DNA from: Tessaracoccus bendigoensis DSM 12906
Lineage (GTDB): Bacteria > Actinomycetota > Actinomycetes > Propionibacteriales > Propionibacteriaceae
DNA: 64,000 nucleotides
NCBI RefSeq assembly: GCF_900141915.1
Contig: NZ_FQZG01000011.1
Coordinates: 1-64,000 of the forward strand
Direction of reading: 5' to 3'
Positions 1 to 8,613 of the stretch are shown here, one piece after another. Both the position numbers and the translations under genes were made by a program. Below the pieces are notes generated by a model. That model saw only the letters and a program-made list of their open reading frames with translations. It searched no databases and was not told the DNA's origin. Each line of letters starts with the position of its first letter. The first letter of the stretch is position 1.

Positions 1-942
1 GAGTTGCGGGCCGCGTTGACCGCACGAGACCAAGGCTGCGTGTTCCCATCCTGCGGCGTGGCACCGGCCGCCTGTGAAGCGCACCACATCCAACCCTGGT
101 GGGCCGGAGGCGCAACATCGGTCGCAAACACGATGCTGCTATGCCCGTTCCACCACCGACTCGTCGAGCCAGACCCCGAACAATCCCATGCTTCGCAATG
201 GGAAGCATTCCTCGACCCCGAAACCGGCCGAGCCAGCTTCATCCCCCCAACCCACATCGACCCAACCCAGACCCCCAGACAACACCGCCAGCACCGCGTC
301 CCAGACATCCTCAACAACCCCACCAGCCCCCACCCGGCCAGCAAGACCACCACAACAACAAAGACCAGCCGACCCGAGACCGGCAGACCCGAGACCGGCA
401 GACCCGAGAAGAGCGCCGAAACTCGCCCATCCGTCTGGGACCAGCCACCCGAGCCTTCGGTCTGGGACCAGCCACCAGAGCCCTCCGCCTGGGACGAACC
501 CATCGAGCCATCGGACCAGGACCAACCACCAGAGCCGCCAGCCAAGGACGAGCCACCCGAGCCGCAACCCGACGAGGCCGAGCCGCCCGAACCCACCGAC
601 GACCGGGGCCAACCACCCAACCCCTCCGCCTGGGACCAGCCACCCACACCCTCACCGTGGGCAGAGCCACCCGAGCCCTTCGACTGGAACCAGCCACCCG
701 AGCCCTCGGTCTGGGATCAGCAACCCGAGCCGCCAGCCGAGGACGACTCGCCTGGACCCACCGATGACTGGGGCCAACCACCCAGGCCCTCCGGCTGGGA
801 GGACACATCCTCGCCCCCGACGTGGGCAGAGTCGCCCGAGCACACCGACGACCGGGACGAGCGTTGCACCGTTGCCTTTGAACCCGAAGACGACCCCTGG
901 CACCCGCACGCTTGGGGACCAGCCGAACCCCGAGCCGGATAG
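1..942 (+). CDS. HNH endonuclease domain protein (13E12/DUF222-type), 5' end outside window
   Basis: The frame is open at the left edge, so this is the C-terminal part of a longer protein. An HNH nuclease motif occupies the first 50 or so residues: a CVFPSC zinc-binding pair, then AHHIQPW and CPFHHRLVE. HNH domains at the end of DUF222 proteins are typical of the multicopy actinobacterial REP13E12 family. The DUF222 part would lie upstream and is not visible. The last 200 or so residues are a low-complexity Pro/Glu/Trp/Asp tail made of degenerate nine-residue repeats of the type QPPEPSVWD, probably disordered. The gene is convergent with recO across a repeat-rich gap. Nuclease activity is inferred from the motif only. 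Confidence 0.85.
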   Translation, partial: ELRAALTARDQGCVFPSCGVAPAACEAHHIQPWWAGGATSVANTMLLCPFHHRLVEPDPEQSHASQWEAFLDPETGRASFIPPTHIDPTQTPRQHRQHRVPDILNNPTSPHPASKTTTTTKTSRPETGRPETGRPEKSAETRPSVWDQPPEPSVWDQPPEPSAWDEPIEPSDQDQPPEPPAKDEPPEPQPDEAEPPEPTDDRGQPPNPSAWDQPPTPSPWAEPPEPFDWNQPPEPSVWDQQPEPPAEDDSPGPTDDWGQPPRPSGWEDTSSPPTWAESPEHTDDRDERCTVAFEPEDDPWHPHAWGPAEPRAG

Positions 943-1469
943 ACCCCGCCGCCGGTTGAACCCGGCCCCGCGCGTCGGCTGAGCCGCCTGGCGCGTCGGT
1001 TGAGCCCGGCCCCGCGCGTCGGTTGAGCCGCCTCGTGAGGAACGAACGAGGCGTGACGAAACCTGGCACACGGTGCAGAATCCTGGCCACAGCATCCTGA
1101 GAGACTCTGCGGAGATGGTCACGATGGTTTCGTCACGGTCCCCGGCGCTCCGCGCGGCGGGACCAGCTCAACCAGCGCGTCGGTTGAGCCGCCTGGTGAG
1201 GAACGAGCCAGGCGTGGTCGTTACCACCTGGTACACGGTGCAGACACCCGACCGCAGGTTCTTGAAGGACTCCACGGAAACCTCACGATGGTCTCGACAC
1301 GGTCCCCGGCGCTTCGCGCGGTGGGACCGGCTCAACCGACGCGCAAGCCCGGCTCAACCGACCGTGCGGCAATCCCGGCTCCACCGACGCGCAAGCCCGG
1401 CTCAACCGCCGCGCCCCCGGCTCAACAGACGCGCCGCCAGGCTCAACCAACCGACGGATCGGACACCCA
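943..1469. repeat. Repeat-rich convergent gap: two diverged ~155-bp units with GGTTGAGC ends
   Basis: No gene is supported in this 527-bp stretch. Two diverged copies of one unit lie at about 1021-1173 and 1182-1337. Each starts GGTTGAGCCGCCT, continues GTGAGGAACGA, contains CACGGTGCAGA and CACGATGGT, and ends GGTCCCCGGCGC...GCTCAACC. The ends are therefore inverted repeats (GGTTGAGC / GCTCAACC). Further GGTTGAGCC copies lie at 990-1030 and GGCTCAACCG copies at 1349-1450. The short open frames here are repeat artefacts. Confidence 0.8.
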
Positions 1470-2192
1470 CTAACGCTCGAAGTAGGGCAGCGACCTGAGG
1501 GCGCGGTCAAGGTGCCAGGTCGCGTACGCCACGACCATGCCGTCGACCCTCGTGGCGATATTCCGCGGTGAGGCCAGCGCCTCTTCCCAGTCGCCGGACA
1601 GCAAGGCCCCGAGATGCAACGAGTCTTCGCTTTCGAGGGTGGCCGAGCCCGGCGTCCGGCAGTTGCCGCAGACGGCGCCTCCGCCTTGAGGCGAGAACCA
1701 CCGCACCTCAGCCGACCCGCAGCCCGCACACTGGAGTGTCGACACACCGTAGCCAGCCACGGCTAGGGCTCGCAGAAGGAACGAGTCGACGATCAACGGC
1801 GCCGGAAGGTCGCCCCGCTCCAGCGCGAGGATGGCTCCCAGCAGCAACAGGTACTGCTGTAAGGAGGGGGTGCCTTCCTCCGAGACGAGCCGGTCGGTGG
1901 TCTCCACGAGCACCTCGGCGGCGGTGAACCGCGGGTAATCCGCAGCCAGGCGACTGGAGTGCAAAGCCTCGACCTGCGTGACGACCTCGAGCGATCCGCG
2001 TCCCTCAGCGAACTGGATGTCGACGTGGCTGAATGGTTCCAGCCGCCCACCGAACTTGCTCGAGGTCCGACGGACCCCCTTCGCGACGGCCCGCACCTTC
2101 CCGTGGGTGCGCGTCAGCAGCGTGATGATGCGGTCGGCCTCACCCAGTTGGTGGGTCCGCAGCACGACGGCTTCGTCACGGTAGGTGGGCAC
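1470..2192 (-). CDS. recO: DNA repair protein RecO
   Basis: This 240-residue protein has the RecO family start, with an OB fold opening [19 protein letters not shown], and a normal RecO length. A zinc-finger-like pair, CAGC followed about 20 residues later by CGNC, sits near residues 155-180. RecO helps load RecA on SSB-coated single strands in the RecFOR pathway. The GTG start at 2192 lies 7 nt after a TAGAAT -10 box (2200-2205 on the plus strand), so the mRNA is probably leaderless. The gene is divergent from uppS with only 31 bp between the start codons. Confidence 0.95.
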   Translation of the reverse strand: MPTYRDEAVVLRTHQLGEADRIITLLTRTHGKVRAVAKGVRRTSSKFGGRLEPFSHVDIQFAEGRGSLEVVTQVEALHSSRLAADYPRFTAAEVLVETTDRLVSEEGTPSLQQYLLLLGAILALERGDLPAPLIVDSFLLRALAVAGYGVSTLQCAGCGSAEVRWFSPQGGGAVCGNCRTPGSATLESEDSLHLGALLSGDWEEALASPRNIATRVDGMVVAYATWHLDRALRSLPYFER

Positions 2193-2223
2193 GGACCCGA
2201 TTCTAGGCGGCTACCCTGATGGG
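2193..2223. promoter_or_regulatory. Overlapping divergent leaderless promoters of recO and uppS
   Basis: Only 31 bp separate the GTG start of recO (2192, minus) from the proposed GTG start of uppS (2224, plus). The minus strand carries TAGAAT at 2200-2205, 7 nt before the recO start. The plus strand carries TACCCT at 2212-2217, 6 nt before the uppS start. Each -35 region must then lie within the start of the opposite gene, so the two promoters overlap. The uppS -10 is the weaker match. Confidence 0.6.
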
Positions 2224-2988
2224 GTGCCTGAGCCTCGCCGTCGCCCCACTCCACACCCAAGCGGTGCCACCGCGCCTGAGATCCCCGCCAAGGCGATACC
2301 GCGCCATGTCGCCATCGTGATGGACGGGAACGGTCGCTGGGCGAAGGAGCGAGGGCTGAAACGCACCGAGGGCCATGCGATGGGCGAGGCGTCACTCCTC
2401 GATGTGATCCACGGCGCCATCGAACTCGGGGTCGAGTATCTTTCGGCCTACGCCTTCTCGACCGAGAACTGGAAGCGCTCCCCCGATGAGGTGCGCTGGC
2501 TGATGGGCTTCAACCGCGACGTGATCCACCGACGCCGTGACGAGCTGAACGACCTAGGCGTCAAGATCCGTTGGGCCGGGCGTCGCCCCAGGTTGTGGGG
2601 CTCGGTGATCAGGGAGCTCGAGGTCGCAGAGGAGATGAGCAAGAGCAACGACACCCTGACGCTGCAGTTCTGCGTCAACTACGGCGGCCGCGCCGAGATC
2701 GTCGACGCGGCCCGCGAGATCGCCCGGCTGGCAGCAGCGGGAAGGCTCGACCCGGATCGGCTCACGGAGGCGAGGTTCGCGAAGTTCCTGGACGAGCCGG
2801 AGATCCCAGACGTCGACCTGTTCGTGCGCTCTTCCGGTGAGCAGCGCACCTCGAACTTCCTGCTGTGGCAGTCGGCCTACGCCGAGTTCATCTTCCTCGA
2901 CCGGTTGTGGCCGGACTTCGACCGTCGCGACCTCTGGGCGGCCGTCGAGCAGTACGCGAAGCGGGAGCGTCGCTTCGGCTCGGCGTGA
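2224..2988 (+). CDS. uppS: Isoprenyl transferase (undecaprenyl diphosphate synthase type)
   Basis: This is a cis-prenyltransferase of about 254 residues. It condenses isopentenyl diphosphate onto an allylic diphosphate to make the lipid carrier for cell-wall synthesis. [18 protein letters not shown] holds the pyrophosphate-binding Asp and the GNGRWA loop. Later conserved blocks are [27 protein letters not shown] and the C-terminal [19 protein letters not shown]...EFIF. The frame is open upstream to a GTG at 2185, but that start would lie inside recO. The GTG at 2224, behind a possible -10, begins the usual PHPSGA N-terminus and is preferred. A 20-bp inverted repeat starts 5 nt after the stop. 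Confidence 0.93.
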   Translation: MPEPRRRPTPHPSGATAPEIPAKAIPRHVAIVMDGNGRWAKERGLKRTEGHAMGEASLLDVIHGAIELGVEYLSAYAFSTENWKRSPDEVRWLMGFNRDVIHRRRDELNDLGVKIRWAGRRPRLWGSVIRELEVAEEMSKSNDTLTLQFCVNYGGRAEIVDAAREIARLAAAGRLDPDRLTEARFAKFLDEPEIPDVDLFVRSSGEQRTSNFLLWQSAYAEFIFLDRLWPDFDRRDLWAAVEQYAKRERRFGSA

Positions 2989-2992
2989 GTTG

Positions 2993-3080
2993 GGCGTTGA
3001 GCACTATCCCGGACTCGATCGACGACACGCCGCAACTGGGCGTCGCTTGGGCAAACGAACCCGGGATAGTGCTCAACGCC
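2993..3080. repeat. Inverted-repeat element between convergent uppS and helicase, possible bidirectional terminator
   Basis: The arms 2993-3012 (GGCGTTGAGCACTATCCCGG) and 3061-3080 are perfect 20-bp inverted copies separated by 48 bp. The element fills the space between two stop codons, 5 nt after uppS and 15 nt before the end of the helicase gene. It has no T-tract. It could act as a terminator for both genes or be a small mobile-type repeat with TTGAGC ends. Confidence 0.75.
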
Positions 3081-3095
3081 TGATCTACCACAGCG

Positions 3096-5657
3096 CTAAT
3101 CGAGGCGTTCGACGGACGTCGCCCGGACGACGGCCGAGCCGGCGGCGTCGCTGGCAGGCAGGTCGACATCGGCGATGATCCGCCAGTCGTGGTTGCCGGC
3201 CGGGTCGTCCAAGATCTGCGTGATCCTCCAGTGATCTTTGCCCTTGTCGATCTCGAACATGCGGGGCCCTCGCGCTTGCCCGCCTGTGCCGATGTCGTCG
3301 TGCTCGTCCCAGTAGTCGGCCAGGGCCTCATCCCAGGCATGGGCGGTCATCACGACCTCAAGCGGCGGATCGACCAAGTGCGCGGCAGCCGTCTCCAGTT
3401 CACCCAGTTCCCGCCAGCGGTCGAGCGCGGCCAGTTCGACCCTGCGGAACATCGCCGTGCGGATCATGGCGGTGAAAGCGCGCTCGTTGCCGGTGACGGG
3501 GCGCGGCGGCGGGGGCGGCGCCCCTTGAGCCGCGAGTTCGGCGGCGGCCGCTACCTTGTCCGGGTCGGTGAGCGCCTCCCACTCGTCGAGCAGCGAGGAG
3601 TCCGTCTGACGGACGGTCTCCCCCAGCCACTCGACCAGGTCGTCGAAGCTCTCATCGCGGAAGCTGTCCGGCACCGTGTGGCGCAGTGCCCGGTAAGCGT
3701 CGGAGAGGTAGCGAAGCACGGTGCCCTCGCTGCGCTGCAGCTTGTAGAACGAGATGAACTGGGTGAAATTCATGGCACGTTCCCACATGTCGCGCACCAC
3801 GGACTTCGGGGAAAGCGACGACGGATCGACCCACGGATGCGACTGCGCGTAGATCCCGATCGCGTGCTCCAACAGTTCGGCGAGCGGCTTGGGCCAGGTG
3901 ACCTGTTCCAGCAGCTCCATCCGCTCGTCGTATTCGATGCCGTCGGCCTTCATCTGCGCCACGGCTTCGCCGCGCGCCTGGAACTGTTGAGCCAACACCA
4001 CCTGGAACGGGTCCTCGAGCACGGCTTCCATGACGGAGACGACGTCGAGATGGTACGTCGGCGAATCGCGGTCGAGCAGCTCAAGGGACGCGACGGCGAA
4101 AGGCGCCAGCGGCTGGTTGAGTGCGAAATCCTGGCCGACGGAGTCAGCCATCACGCACCAACCGCCGTACTTATCGGGCTCCGTCAACTTGACGAGCACG
4201 CCGGAGCTCAACAACCCGCGGGTGAGTGCGAGCGCCCGACGCTTCAACGTCCGCTGCCTGTCCCTGCCCTCGTGGCTGGTCTCAATCAGCCGTTTCATCG
4301 CCTCGTAGCTGTTGCCCTGCCGCTGCGCAATGTTGAGGAGCATGCCGTGGGTAACCTGCATCCGGCTGGTCAGGTTCTCGGGTTCGGCGACGATGATCTT
4401 CTCGTAGCCCTCCTCGGTCCAGCCGACGAACCCCTCAGGCGGCTTCTTGCGAACCACCTTCCTACGCTTCTTCGGGTCATCCCCGGCCTTTTCCAACGCC
4501 CGCTCGTTCTCGATGACGTGCTCGGGCGCCTGGACGACGACGAAGCCGACGGTGTCGTAGCCCGCGCGGCCCGCCCGCCCGGCGATCTGGTGGAACTCGC
4601 GCGAACGCAGTTTCCTCACGCGGGTCCCGTCATACTTCGACAGGCCGGTGAACAGCACCGTCCGGATCGGCACGTTGATGCCGACGCCGAGCGTGTCGGT
4701 GCCGCAGATCACCTTCAAGAGCCCGGTCTGGGCCAATTGCTCAACGAGGCGCCGATACTTGGGCAGCATTCCGGCGTGGTGTACGCCGATCCCGCGGCGC
4801 ACCAGCCCTGAAAGGATCTTCCCGAAGCCTGGCCCGAAGCGGAAGGCACCGATCTCCTCGGCGATCCGGTCGGCGTCGTGGCGGGTGATCAGGTTGACGC
4901 TCAGCAGCCCCTGGGCCCGCTCCAGCGCATCCGCCTGTGTGAAGTGCACGATGTAGACCGGTGCCTTCATCTCATGGACGAGGTCGACGACCTTCTCCTG
5001 GATCGGGGTCATCGACCACTCGAACAGCAGGGGAACGGGGCGTTCGGCGTCGTCGATCAGGCTGGTCGGACGGCCGGTCCGTTCAGAGAGCTGGGCCGCC
5101 ATCGCGGAGATGTCGCCGAGCGTGGCGCTCATCAGCAGGAACTGCGCCTGCGGCAGTTCGAGCAGCGGCACCTGCCACGCCCAGCCCCGCTCGGGCTCAG
5201 AGTAGAAGTGGAACTCGTCGGCGATCACCATGCCGACGTCGGCACCCTCACCCTCACGCAGAGCGATATTGGCGAGCACCTCCGCGGTGCAGCAGATGAT
5301 TGGGGCATCCGCGTTGACGGAGGCGTCCCCGGTGACCATGCCGACGTTCTCAGCACCGAACACCTGGCACAGCGCGAAGAACTTCTCGCTGACCAGTGCC
5401 TTGATCGGGGCCGTGTAGAAGCTGACTCGGTCGGTGGCCAACGCCGCGAAGTGGGCGGCAAGCGCGACCAGCGACTTACCGGAACCGGTGGGCGTCGCGA
5501 GGATCAGGTTGTTGCCGGAGAACAGCTCGATAGCGGCCTCATCCTGGTGCGGGTAGAGCGAGATCCCCTGCTCGAGCGCCCATGCGCTGAAGTGTTCATA
5601 GAGGGTGTCGGCGTCACCGGAGACGCGGTCGGTGAGCTTCAGCATGCCATTCACCAT
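3096..5657 (-). CDS. DEAD/DEAH-box superfamily 2 helicase with C-terminal DUF3516
   Basis: This 853-residue protein opens with a helicase core. Walker A is ATPTGSGKSLVAL (about residues 55-67), motif II is IADEFHFYSEPERGWAW, motif III is LLMSATLGD, and motif VI is HQIAGRAGRAGYDTVG. The DEFH box, a HHAGMLPKYRR segment and the long C-terminal part match the actinobacterial DUF3516 helicases, which resemble Ski2/Mtr4-like enzymes. The C-terminal half, from about residue 400, has no catalytic motif I recognise. The gene follows a phosphoesterase by 6 nt and leuA lies just upstream, so it is probably co-transcribed from the leuA promoter. Its RNA or DNA substrate is unknown. Confidence 0.9.
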   Translation of the reverse strand: MVNGMLKLTDRVSGDADTLYEHFSAWALEQGISLYPHQDEAAIELFSGNNLILATPTGSGKSLVALAAHFAALATDRVSFYTAPIKALVSEKFFALCQVFGAENVGMVTGDASVNADAPIICCTAEVLANIALREGEGADVGMVIADEFHFYSEPERGWAWQVPLLELPQAQFLLMSATLGDISAMAAQLSERTGRPTSLIDDAERPVPLLFEWSMTPIQEKVVDLVHEMKAPVYIVHFTQADALERAQGLLSVNLITRHDADRIAEEIGAFRFGPGFGKILSGLVRRGIGVHHAGMLPKYRRLVEQLAQTGLLKVICGTDTLGVGINVPIRTVLFTGLSKYDGTRVRKLRSREFHQIAGRAGRAGYDTVGFVVVQAPEHVIENERALEKAGDDPKKRRKVVRKKPPEGFVGWTEEGYEKIIVAEPENLTSRMQVTHGMLLNIAQRQGNSYEAMKRLIETSHEGRDRQRTLKRRALALTRGLLSSGVLVKLTEPDKYGGWCVMADSVGQDFALNQPLAPFAVASLELLDRDSPTYHLDVVSVMEAVLEDPFQVVLAQQFQARGEAVAQMKADGIEYDERMELLEQVTWPKPLAELLEHAIGIYAQSHPWVDPSSLSPKSVVRDMWERAMNFTQFISFYKLQRSEGTVLRYLSDAYRALRHTVPDSFRDESFDDLVEWLGETVRQTDSSLLDEWEALTDPDKVAAAAELAAQGAPPPPPRPVTGNERAFTAMIRTAMFRRVELAALDRWRELGELETAAAHLVDPPLEVVMTAHAWDEALADYWDEHDDIGTGGQARGPRMFEIDKGKDHWRITQILDDPAGNHDWRIIADVDLPASDAAGSAVVRATSVERLD

Positions 5658-5663
5658 ACTGGG

Positions 5664-6554
5664 TCACAGCCCGGAGCCGATCCGGTGGAGGGTCACCTGC
5701 GACTGGTTGAACAGTCTGAATGGCGGGCCGGTCACCCCGACGCCGCTGTCGACGTAGAGCGTCGAACCCCCTTCGGTGTAAGGACCCTTGCTGATCTTCG
5801 GGAACCAGTCGCCACCCGGCTGGTACAGCGCCCCGAGCAGCGGCAGCCGAACCTGGCCGCCGTGGGTGTGGCCACACAGTGCGTAGTCGACACCGGCGTC
5901 GTCGAGGACGGGCAGGAGGTCGGGTGAGTGGGTCAGGGCCAGGCGGAAGGCTTCCTGTGGAAGCCCGCTGACAGCGCGAGCAAGATCTCCATGGCCGCTG
6001 AAGTAGTCGTCGACCCCGACGAGTTGGACCCGGCCGAAGTCGCCGTCGAAGATCAGGGACTCGTTGACCAGCACCGTCACGCCATATTCGTCGAGTAGGG
6101 CGTGCAGCGCCTGCTGATCCGACGACCAATGATCGTGGTTGCCGTCGACGTAGAACCGGGGCGCGTCGATCCTGGCCAGACCGTCGAGCAGTTGGCGCAC
6201 CGGGTCGAGGGTCTCGTTGTGGGTGTTGATGAGGTCACCGGTGAGTGCGATCAGGTCCGGTTCGGCGCCGCGTGCCAGGTCGACGATCGAGTCGACCTGG
6301 CCCGCGCGCGGCAGATTGTGGAAGTCGGTGATCTGAAGCACCCTCAGTTCACCGCTCAGCTCGGCCGAGGCATAGGTCGTCTCATTGAGCTTGGTGTGAC
6401 GCACCTCCCACGTCGCGCGCCACACCGTCAACACCCCGACCAGCAGGACAGCCGTCGCCACAAAAGCGAGCCGCCGGAGCCATGGTCTTCGCCGAGGCGG
6501 AGCCTCAGGAGCAGACAACGGTCGACGGGCTTGAACCGCGCCAACCACCCGCAA
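5664..6554 (-). CDS. Membrane-anchored calcineurin-like metallophosphoesterase
   Basis: The 296-residue product has an Arg-rich start and one membrane segment (about residues 28-45, LAFVATAVLLVGVLTVW), followed by an extracytoplasmic phosphoesterase domain. Metal-binding motifs appear in order: ITDFHNL, LTGDLIN, VDGNHDHW, LTHSPD and CGHTHGGQVRLP. This is the YkuE-like branch of the family; the substrate cannot be read from the sequence. The TTG at 6554 is the longest start, and a GTG two codons later is an alternative. It lies 8 nt after leuA and 6 nt before the helicase gene. Confidence 0.88.
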   Translation of the reverse strand: MRVVGAVQARRPLSAPEAPPRRRPWLRRLAFVATAVLLVGVLTVWRATWEVRHTKLNETTYASAELSGELRVLQITDFHNLPRAGQVDSIVDLARGAEPDLIALTGDLINTHNETLDPVRQLLDGLARIDAPRFYVDGNHDHWSSDQQALHALLDEYGVTVLVNESLIFDGDFGRVQLVGVDDYFSGHGDLARAVSGLPQEAFRLALTHSPDLLPVLDDAGVDYALCGHTHGGQVRLPLLGALYQPGGDWFPKISKGPYTEGGSTLYVDSGVGVTGPPFRLFNQSQVTLHRIGSGL

Positions 6555-6562
6555 GTACCCTG

Positions 6563-8329
6563 TCAGACCGCGTTCCGGGTTGCCGCATGGAAGGCCTCGG
6601 CCCGGTTCAGCGCACTCAGGATCGCCTTCATCGAGGCGCTCGTGATGCTGGGGTCGACCCCGACGCCCCAGAGAACCTGCGCGTCGTCGCCTTCCCCGAT
6701 CTCACACTCGACGTAGGCCGCGGCCTTTGCGTCACCGCCGGCCTCCAGGGCGTGCTCCGCATAGTCCAGCACCTTGACGTGCGCGCCTTCCCGGGACAGG
6801 GCATCGACGAAGGCCGAAACCGGGCCGTTGCCTTCGCCCTCGAGCGCTACGGCCTTCCTGGTGGGCCCGTCCACAGACGCCGTGACGTGGAACTGGCCGT
6901 TGCTGGACGTCGAGCCGGCCGATTGCAGCACCCAGGGCTTCTCCCCCAGGTACTCGTGACTGAAGATCTGGTGGATCTCCTCGGCCGTCACCTCTCCACC
7001 GGCGACGTCGGTGTGCTGCTGCACGACGCGGCTGAACTCGATCTGGAGCCTGCGCGGCAGGTCCATCTTGAACTCGTTCTTCATCAGGTAGGCCATGCCG
7101 CCCTTGCCCGACTGCGAATTGACGCGGATGACGGCCTCGTAGGTGCGGCCGACATCGTGTGGGTCGATCGGCAGGTAGGGCGCCTCCCAGTGCATCTCGC
7201 CGACGGTGGTGCCGGCCTCCGCCGCGACGTCCTCCAGGTATTCCAGACCCTTCTTGATCGCATCCTGGTGAGACCCGGAGAACGCGGTGTAGACCAGATC
7301 ACCGGCATAGGGGTGCCGCGGATGCACGGGCAGGCCGGTGCAGTATTCGACGGTGCGGCGCACGTTGTCGATGTCGGACAGGTCGATCTGCGGGTCGACG
7401 CCCTGCGTGTAGAGGTTCAGCGCCAGGGTCACCAGATCGACGTTGCCGGTGCGCTCGCCGTGCCCGAACAGGCAACCCTCCACCCGGTCTGCGCCAGCCA
7501 TCTGGCCCAGCTCCGTCGCCGCGACCGCGGTGCCACGGTCGTTGTGGGGGTGCAGCGACACGGCGATGTATTCCCGGTTCTTAACGTTGCGGCAGAAGTA
7601 TTCGATCTGGTCGGCGTACGTGTTCGGTGTCGAACGCTCCACCGTGGCAGGCAGGTTGAAGATGATCTCGCGGTCGGCGCCCGGCTGCCAGACGTCGGAG
7701 ACGGCGTTGCAGACCTCGATGGCGAAGTCGGTGGGGGTCTGCGTGAAGATCTCGGGTGAGTACTGGTAACCGAACTCGACGTCGCGCAGGTGCTGGTCGG
7801 CGTACTTCATCACCAGTTCGGTGCCCCGTACCGCCAGGTCAACGCACTGCTGCTCCGAGATGCGGAACACCACCTTGCGGAACAGCTCCGCGGTGGCGTT
7901 GTACATGTGGATCGTGGCGCGGTGCGCACCGATCAGCGATTCGGCGGTGCGTTCGATGAGATCCTCACGGGCCTGGGTCAGCACCGAGATGGTCACATCG
8001 TCAGGCACCTTGCCGCGCTCGATCAGTTGGCGTACGAAGTCGAAATCGGTCTGCGACGCCGACGGGAAGCCGACCTCGATCTCCTTGTAGCCCATCGAGA
8101 TCAACAGTTCGAACATCCGCATCTTGCGGGCCGGCGTCATCGGGTCGATCAGGGCCTGGTTGCCGTCGCGCAGGTCGGTCGAGAGCCAGCGGGGAGCCTT
8201 CTCGATCCTCTTGGTCGGCCAGGTGCGGTCCGGCACATCGACGGGGATGAACGGGGTGTAGCGATGCACCGGCATCGGTGTGGGCTGCTGGGTGGGGACG
8301 GGCTGGGTGCGGGTGTTGAACTGAGTCAT
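6563..8329 (-). CDS. leuA: 2-isopropylmalate synthase
   Basis: The 588-residue enzyme condenses acetyl-CoA with 2-ketoisovalerate, the first committed step of leucine synthesis. The TIM-barrel domain holds the signature LRDGNQALIDPM near residues 55-66 and the metal-binding SLHPHNDRGT. The C-terminal 130 or so residues form the LeuA dimer regulatory domain, which binds leucine in the long actinobacterial enzymes. An AAGGAAG ribosome site lies 6 nt before the ATG. Upstream is a leader peptide with three consecutive Leu codons and a hairpin, so transcription is probably attenuated by charged tRNA-Leu. The phosphoesterase and helicase genes follow closely. Confidence 0.97.
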   Translation of the reverse strand: MTQFNTRTQPVPTQQPTPMPVHRYTPFIPVDVPDRTWPTKRIEKAPRWLSTDLRDGNQALIDPMTPARKMRMFELLISMGYKEIEVGFPSASQTDFDFVRQLIERGKVPDDVTISVLTQAREDLIERTAESLIGAHRATIHMYNATAELFRKVVFRISEQQCVDLAVRGTELVMKYADQHLRDVEFGYQYSPEIFTQTPTDFAIEVCNAVSDVWQPGADREIIFNLPATVERSTPNTYADQIEYFCRNVKNREYIAVSLHPHNDRGTAVAATELGQMAGADRVEGCLFGHGERTGNVDLVTLALNLYTQGVDPQIDLSDIDNVRRTVEYCTGLPVHPRHPYAGDLVYTAFSGSHQDAIKKGLEYLEDVAAEAGTTVGEMHWEAPYLPIDPHDVGRTYEAVIRVNSQSGKGGMAYLMKNEFKMDLPRRLQIEFSRVVQQHTDVAGGEVTAEEIHQIFSHEYLGEKPWVLQSAGSTSSNGQFHVTASVDGPTRKAVALEGEGNGPVSAFVDALSREGAHVKVLDYAEHALEAGGDAKAAAYVECEIGEGDDAQVLWGVGVDPSITSASMKAILSALNRAEAFHAATRNAV

Positions 8330-8378
8330 CGGAGTCTTCCTTGGCTGGTTGCCGATCTTTGCCAGACGCGCAGATGCA

Positions 8379-8423
8379 CCGCAGCGAGGGTTCCGGCTCA
8401 GGAGTTATTGAGCCTCGCTGCGG
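8379..8423 (-). promoter_or_regulatory. Attenuator-like hairpin in the leuA leader
   Basis: Perfect 11-bp arms CCGCAGCGAGG / CCTCGCTGCGG lie at 8379-8389 and 8413-8423. Inside is a shorter GGCTCA / TGAGCC pairing that competes for the same bases. The stop codon of the leader ORF (8405-8407) falls in the loop, and its three Leu codons end 5 nt before the 5' arm. A ribosome stalled there would mask the arm. There is no clear U-tract, so the outcome may not be classical Rho-independent termination. Confidence 0.6.
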
Positions 8424-8470
8424 CGGCCAAGGAGAAGGGTGCGCCATGCCACGAGCGCCACAGTAGCCAT
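8405..8470 (-). CDS. leuL: leuA leader peptide, 21 aa
   Basis: The short ORF reads MATVALVAWRTLLLGRR followed by SEAQ and a TAA stop. Codons 12-14 are CTT CTC CTT, three Leu codons in a row, placed just before the attenuator stem upstream of leuA. Leucine-rich leader peptides before leuA are known in other actinobacteria. No good ribosome site is visible before the ATG. A weak TAGGCT -10 lies about 40 nt upstream. The symbol is by function only. Confidence 0.6.
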   Translation of the reverse strand: MATVALVAWRTLLLGRRSEAQ

Positions 8471-8541
8471 AGAAGGGGCAGCGACACAAGGGCTTTTCGA
8501 GATTTGGACAGCCTAGGCCCGGATGCGGCAGCGTGACGCGC

Positions 8542-8576
8542 CGCTGCCCCGTGCCAGAACCTGGCACGGGGCAGCG
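8542..8576 (-). terminator. Terminator hairpin of sugar ABC operon 1
   Basis: A perfect 16-bp stem (8542-8557 with 8561-8576) closes a 3-nt AAC loop, 37 nt after the stop of the last permease gene. It has no T-tract, as is common for strong hairpins in GC-rich actinobacteria. It separates this operon from the leuA leader downstream on the same strand. Confidence 0.8.
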
Positions 8577-8613
8577 ACTGATTGTGGGCCGGGGGAATGG
8601 CCCCTTGATGGGC

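Noticed and set aside
139-1090. Minus-strand ORFs over the HNH gene and its repeat tail
   Set aside because: They are antisense reading of the proline-rich repeats.
3189-4811. 540-residue plus-strand ORF
   Set aside because: It lies wholly antisense to the helicase gene, has no recognisable domain and mirrors its codon usage. A GC-rich shadow.
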